8,523 nt of DNA, taken from the NCBI GenBank assembly GCA_012522255.1, contig JAAYKT010000272.1:1-8523 (forward strand). Direction: 5' to 3'. Made by a program: the position numbers and the translations under genes. Below, piece by piece: positions 7,036 through 8,523 of this stretch (its first letter is position 1; each line of letters opens with the position of its first letter). The notes under the pieces are model-generated. The model made no database searches, had not been told where the DNA came from, and worked only from the letters and a program-made list of their open reading frames with translations. This DNA comes from Clostridiales bacterium. GTDB taxonomy: Bacteria > Bacillota > Clostridia > Lutisporales > Lutisporaceae.

Positions 7036-8004
7036 CTATTCTACTTTTATTGCATCTTTAAAAACAGGGTTATCCACTTTAAGTTCCAGCGCTTTTAGCG
7101 TTCCTTCATTAAATGCTTTTTCTGTGTTTTCCGATGTAGCCGAAGGTATGTCAGCCGGGCTTTTTCCATCCGCCAATATTGCTTTTGCCATGTGAGCGGA
7201 CTGTTTTCCAAGCTCATAGTAACTGATGCCATCGGTGATAAGGATTCCTCCCTTAACGTGGGAATCTTCGGCACCAACAGTAATCATTTTGTTTGCTATG
7301 GCTTTTTCGGCTACAATGCTTATTGCCGATGCTACCATGTTATCTGTGATGGTATAAATGCCATCCACTTTTTTTGTAATAGAATCAATGGCTTGAGGGA
7401 TATCGTTAATATTCGATATACCAATTTCGACTATCTCCAGGCCAAGGGTTGGGGCTATATCTTTAGCCATCTCCACTTGCACCTGAGAGTTTGGCTCACT
7501 GGTATTAAATATTATGCCGACTTTTTTAATACTGTTGTCCAAATCTTTGAAAATTTTTAATTGCCTATCCATGGGGGTGAGGTCGGAAGTTCCCGTTATA
7601 TTCCCGCCGGGATTTTCCATTGTTTCAACCAATTCAGCCTCTACAGGGTCAGTTACCGCACTAAAAATAATAGGAATATCTTTTGTTGCCTGCTTTGCTG
7701 TTTGGGCTGCTGGTGTTGCAATAGCATATATCAAGTCAACCTTGTCCTTAACGAATTTCTCTGCAATGCTTAAAGATGTGGGAATATCACCTTGCGCATT
7801 TTGATAAATAATGTTTACATTCATTCCAAGCTCCTTTAAACCATCCTCAAACCCTTGCCTTGCGGCATCCAAAGCCGGATGATCAGCCAATTGACTTATA
7901 CCTACATCAAATGATTGTGTAACCTTTTTATTGCCGGAACAACCGACTAAGGACATCATGATAACCATTACCATTGATAACACCTGTAAAAATCTTTTTT
8001 TCAT
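7036..8004 (-). CDS. ABC transporter substrate-binding lipoprotein (ABC_sub_bind, COG2984-like)
   Basis: This 322-residue extracellular lipoprotein captures the solute. It has a basic start (MKKR), a hydrophobic stretch and a lipobox SLVGC with lipidated Cys22. The mature part shows the landmarks of the ABC substrate-binding family (PF04392): DVGISQLADHPALDAARQGF, VDLIYAIATPAAQTAK, IPIIFSAVTDPVEAELV and GGNITGTSD, then VGIIFN and the YELGKQSAHMA helix. The length is normal and the reading frame intact. The start ATG is at 8004, preceded by TAGGAGGAT (AGGAGG at 8018-8013). It is the first gene of the operon behind the T-box leader. Characterised relatives are the TrpX component in streptococci (tryptophan); the leader here predicts tyrosine instead. 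Confidence 0.93.
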   Translation of the reverse strand: MKKRFLQVLSMVMVIMMSLVGCSGNKKVTQSFDVGISQLADHPALDAARQGFEDGLKELGMNVNIIYQNAQGDIPTSLSIAEKFVKDKVDLIYAIATPAAQTAKQATKDIPIIFSAVTDPVEAELVETMENPGGNITGTSDLTPMDRQLKIFKDLDNSIKKVGIIFNTSEPNSQVQVEMAKDIAPTLGLEIVEIGISNINDIPQAIDSITKKVDGIYTITDNMVASAISIVAEKAIANKMITVGAEDSHVKGGILITDGISYYELGKQSAHMAKAILADGKSPADIPSATSENTEKAFNEGTLKALELKVDNPVFKDAIKVE

Positions 8005-8081
8005 AACTTTATCCTCCTAAATTTTAATAAATTTTAGGATAATTAGTTAAGATTGAATGCCATATGGAATAATTGGGCAAT

Positions 8082-8143
8082 AAAAAAATCTTCCGTTCCT
8101 ATAAATACAGCACATAGCTATATTCATAGGGACGAAAGATTTT
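8082..8143 (-). terminator. Intrinsic terminator of the T-box
   Basis: On the - strand, AAAATCTTTCGTCCCTAT (from 8143) pairs with ATAGGAACGGAAGATTTT with one mismatch and one wobble, followed by a run of seven T (8088-8082). The CCCT of its left arm is shared with the antiterminator, so the two structures exclude each other. Confidence 0.9.
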
Positions 8144-8365
8144 ATCCGCGGTACCACCCTGATTATGACAAAGTCATCACTCAATCAGACCTAACAGTCC
8201 TATCCCCTTTAACGGTGGGCTTGCGAATTTGCCTACTCGAACCCTTTTAGCAAATCAGCTCCGGAGTGTATATTGTGTATATTGTTATTGTTGGTTTTCA
8301 CCTTTCCCAACTCTCTTCTAATAATCAATGATACTTTTCTCTCCATCAAAGCCTTTATGAATATA
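8082..8365 (-). ncRNA. T-box riboswitch leader, tRNA-Tyr responsive by sequence
   Basis: Read on the - strand, this has every part of a T-box. The Stem I base GGAG (8344-8341) pairs with CTCC (8266-8263). Above it, GTAT pairs with ATAC, ATTG with CAAT and TTATT with AATAA. An AGAAGAGA internal loop and a GTTGG/CCAAC apical helix holding GGTG follow. The specifier loop ends TAC-A-CTCC, placing TAC (8270-8268, Tyr) before the conserved purine; the neighbouring register TAT is also Tyr. A small Stem III (GATGAC/GTCAT) precedes the canonical T-box AGGGTGGTACCGCG (8160-8147). Its TGGT bulge would pair with an ACCA tRNA end (discriminator A), which fits tRNA-Tyr and not bacterial tRNA-Trp (G). Uncharged tRNA should favour the antiterminator (AGGG with CCCT) and switch on the ABC operon. 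Confidence 0.93.
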
Positions 8366-8371
8366 AATTTA

Positions 8372-8400
8372 ATGTTAATACTTAAAGACTATAAAGTCAA
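8372..8400 (-). promoter_or_regulatory. Promoter of the T-box/ABC operon
   Basis: TTGACT (8400-8395) and TAACAT (8377-8372) are separated by 17 bases on the - strand. This puts the transcript start near 8365, about 20 bases before Stem I of the T-box. The -10 box matches consensus at four of six positions; A/T-rich sequence lies upstream of the -35 box. Confidence 0.65.
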
Positions 8401-8444
8401 TAGGGTTTTTTGAAAATTTATTTTTAATAAATATTCAAAAGTTT

Positions 8445-8473
8445 TTGCTACATAACACATTTAATTATATAAT
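8445..8473 (+). promoter_or_regulatory. Divergent promoter facing the right edge
   Basis: TTGCTA (8445-8450) and a perfect TATAAT (8468-8473) are spaced by 17 bases, giving a start near 8480. It is divergent from the T-box promoter, with about 45 bp between the two -35 boxes. Confidence 0.5.
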
Positions 8474-8501
8474 TGATGTATCATAAAGGCGGCGTTCATA
8501 T

Positions 8502-8523
8502 GTGACGTTTAGGTTATTAAAAA
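8502..8523 (+). CDS. Possible start of a gene leaving the window
   Basis: GTG at 8502 opens a frame of only seven codons (MTFRLLK) before the right edge. It has a possible AAAGGCGG ribosome site eight bases upstream and lies about 22 bases after the predicted transcript start. The nearby ATG at 8500 is followed at once by TGA and is not usable. Too little is visible to assign a family, and the call rests on the promoter and spacing only. Confidence 0.25.

Noticed and set aside
5745..7195. Long + strand reading frames opposite the ABC permease, ATPase and lipoprotein genes
   Set aside because: They are antisense shadows of well-supported - strand genes and resemble no family.
8053..8250. Small + strand reading frame opposite the T-box leader
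   Set aside because: It lies antisense to conserved riboswitch structure and has no ribosome site or recognisable protein features.
8269..8271. ATA (Ile) as T-box specifier
   Set aside because: Register one base off; the codon next to the conserved A before the CTCC helix is TAC, and the other plausible register is TAT, both Tyr.

Overview
The window reads as low-GC, anaerobic Firmicutes (Clostridia) chromosome. The support is AT-rich coding sequence with strong AGGAGG-type ribosome binding sites, a T-box leader, a TRAP carboxylate transporter, and what is left of a tungsten-type aldehyde:ferredoxin oxidoreductase. Genus cannot be fixed from this sequence. There are two convergent blocks separated by a perfect 20-bp inverted repeat (about 5312-5360).

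Left block, + strand (1-5295). The 3' part of a TRAP small permease (dctQ) enters from the left edge and overlaps a large permease (dctM) by ATGA. dctM carries a +1 frameshift in a run of seven G. Next come an ACMSD-like metal-dependent amidohydrolase/decarboxylase and a degraded C-terminal fragment of aldehyde:ferredoxin oxidoreductase. That fragment runs into the GTG start of a PucR/CdaR-type regulator. Together these suggest a uptake-and-catabolism locus for an organic (possibly aromatic) acid, controlled by the PucR-type protein and partly eroded. The last gene is an O6-alkylguanine-DNA alkyltransferase (ogt/MGMT family). Its active-site Cys codon, in the invariant P-C-H-R motif, is an in-frame TGA. 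The frame continues intact through the normal C-terminus to a TAA at 5293-5295. A GC-rich hairpin with a G-only loop starts 12 bases after the TGA, about where a bacterial SECIS element should be. The gene is therefore either a selenocysteine alkyltransferase, the most interesting possibility in the window, or a nonsense allele or base-call error hitting exactly the catalytic codon.

Right block, - strand (8400-5375). A sigma-A-type promoter leads into a complete T-box riboswitch with Stem I, a Tyr specifier, the T-box sequence AGGGTGGTACCGCG and a terminator. It is followed by a three-gene ABC transporter operon of the TrpXYZ type (COG2984/COG4120/COG1101 families): lipoprotein, membrane permease, ATPase. 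The specifier (TAC, or TAT in the other register) and the TGGT bulge (pairing with an ACCA 3' end, i.e. discriminator A) both point to tRNA-Tyr. This predicts a tyrosine importer induced by tyrosine starvation.

Right edge (8401-8523). A good promoter (TTGCTA, 17 bp, TATAAT) faces right, divergent from the T-box promoter, and probably drives a gene that starts at about 8502 and leaves the window.
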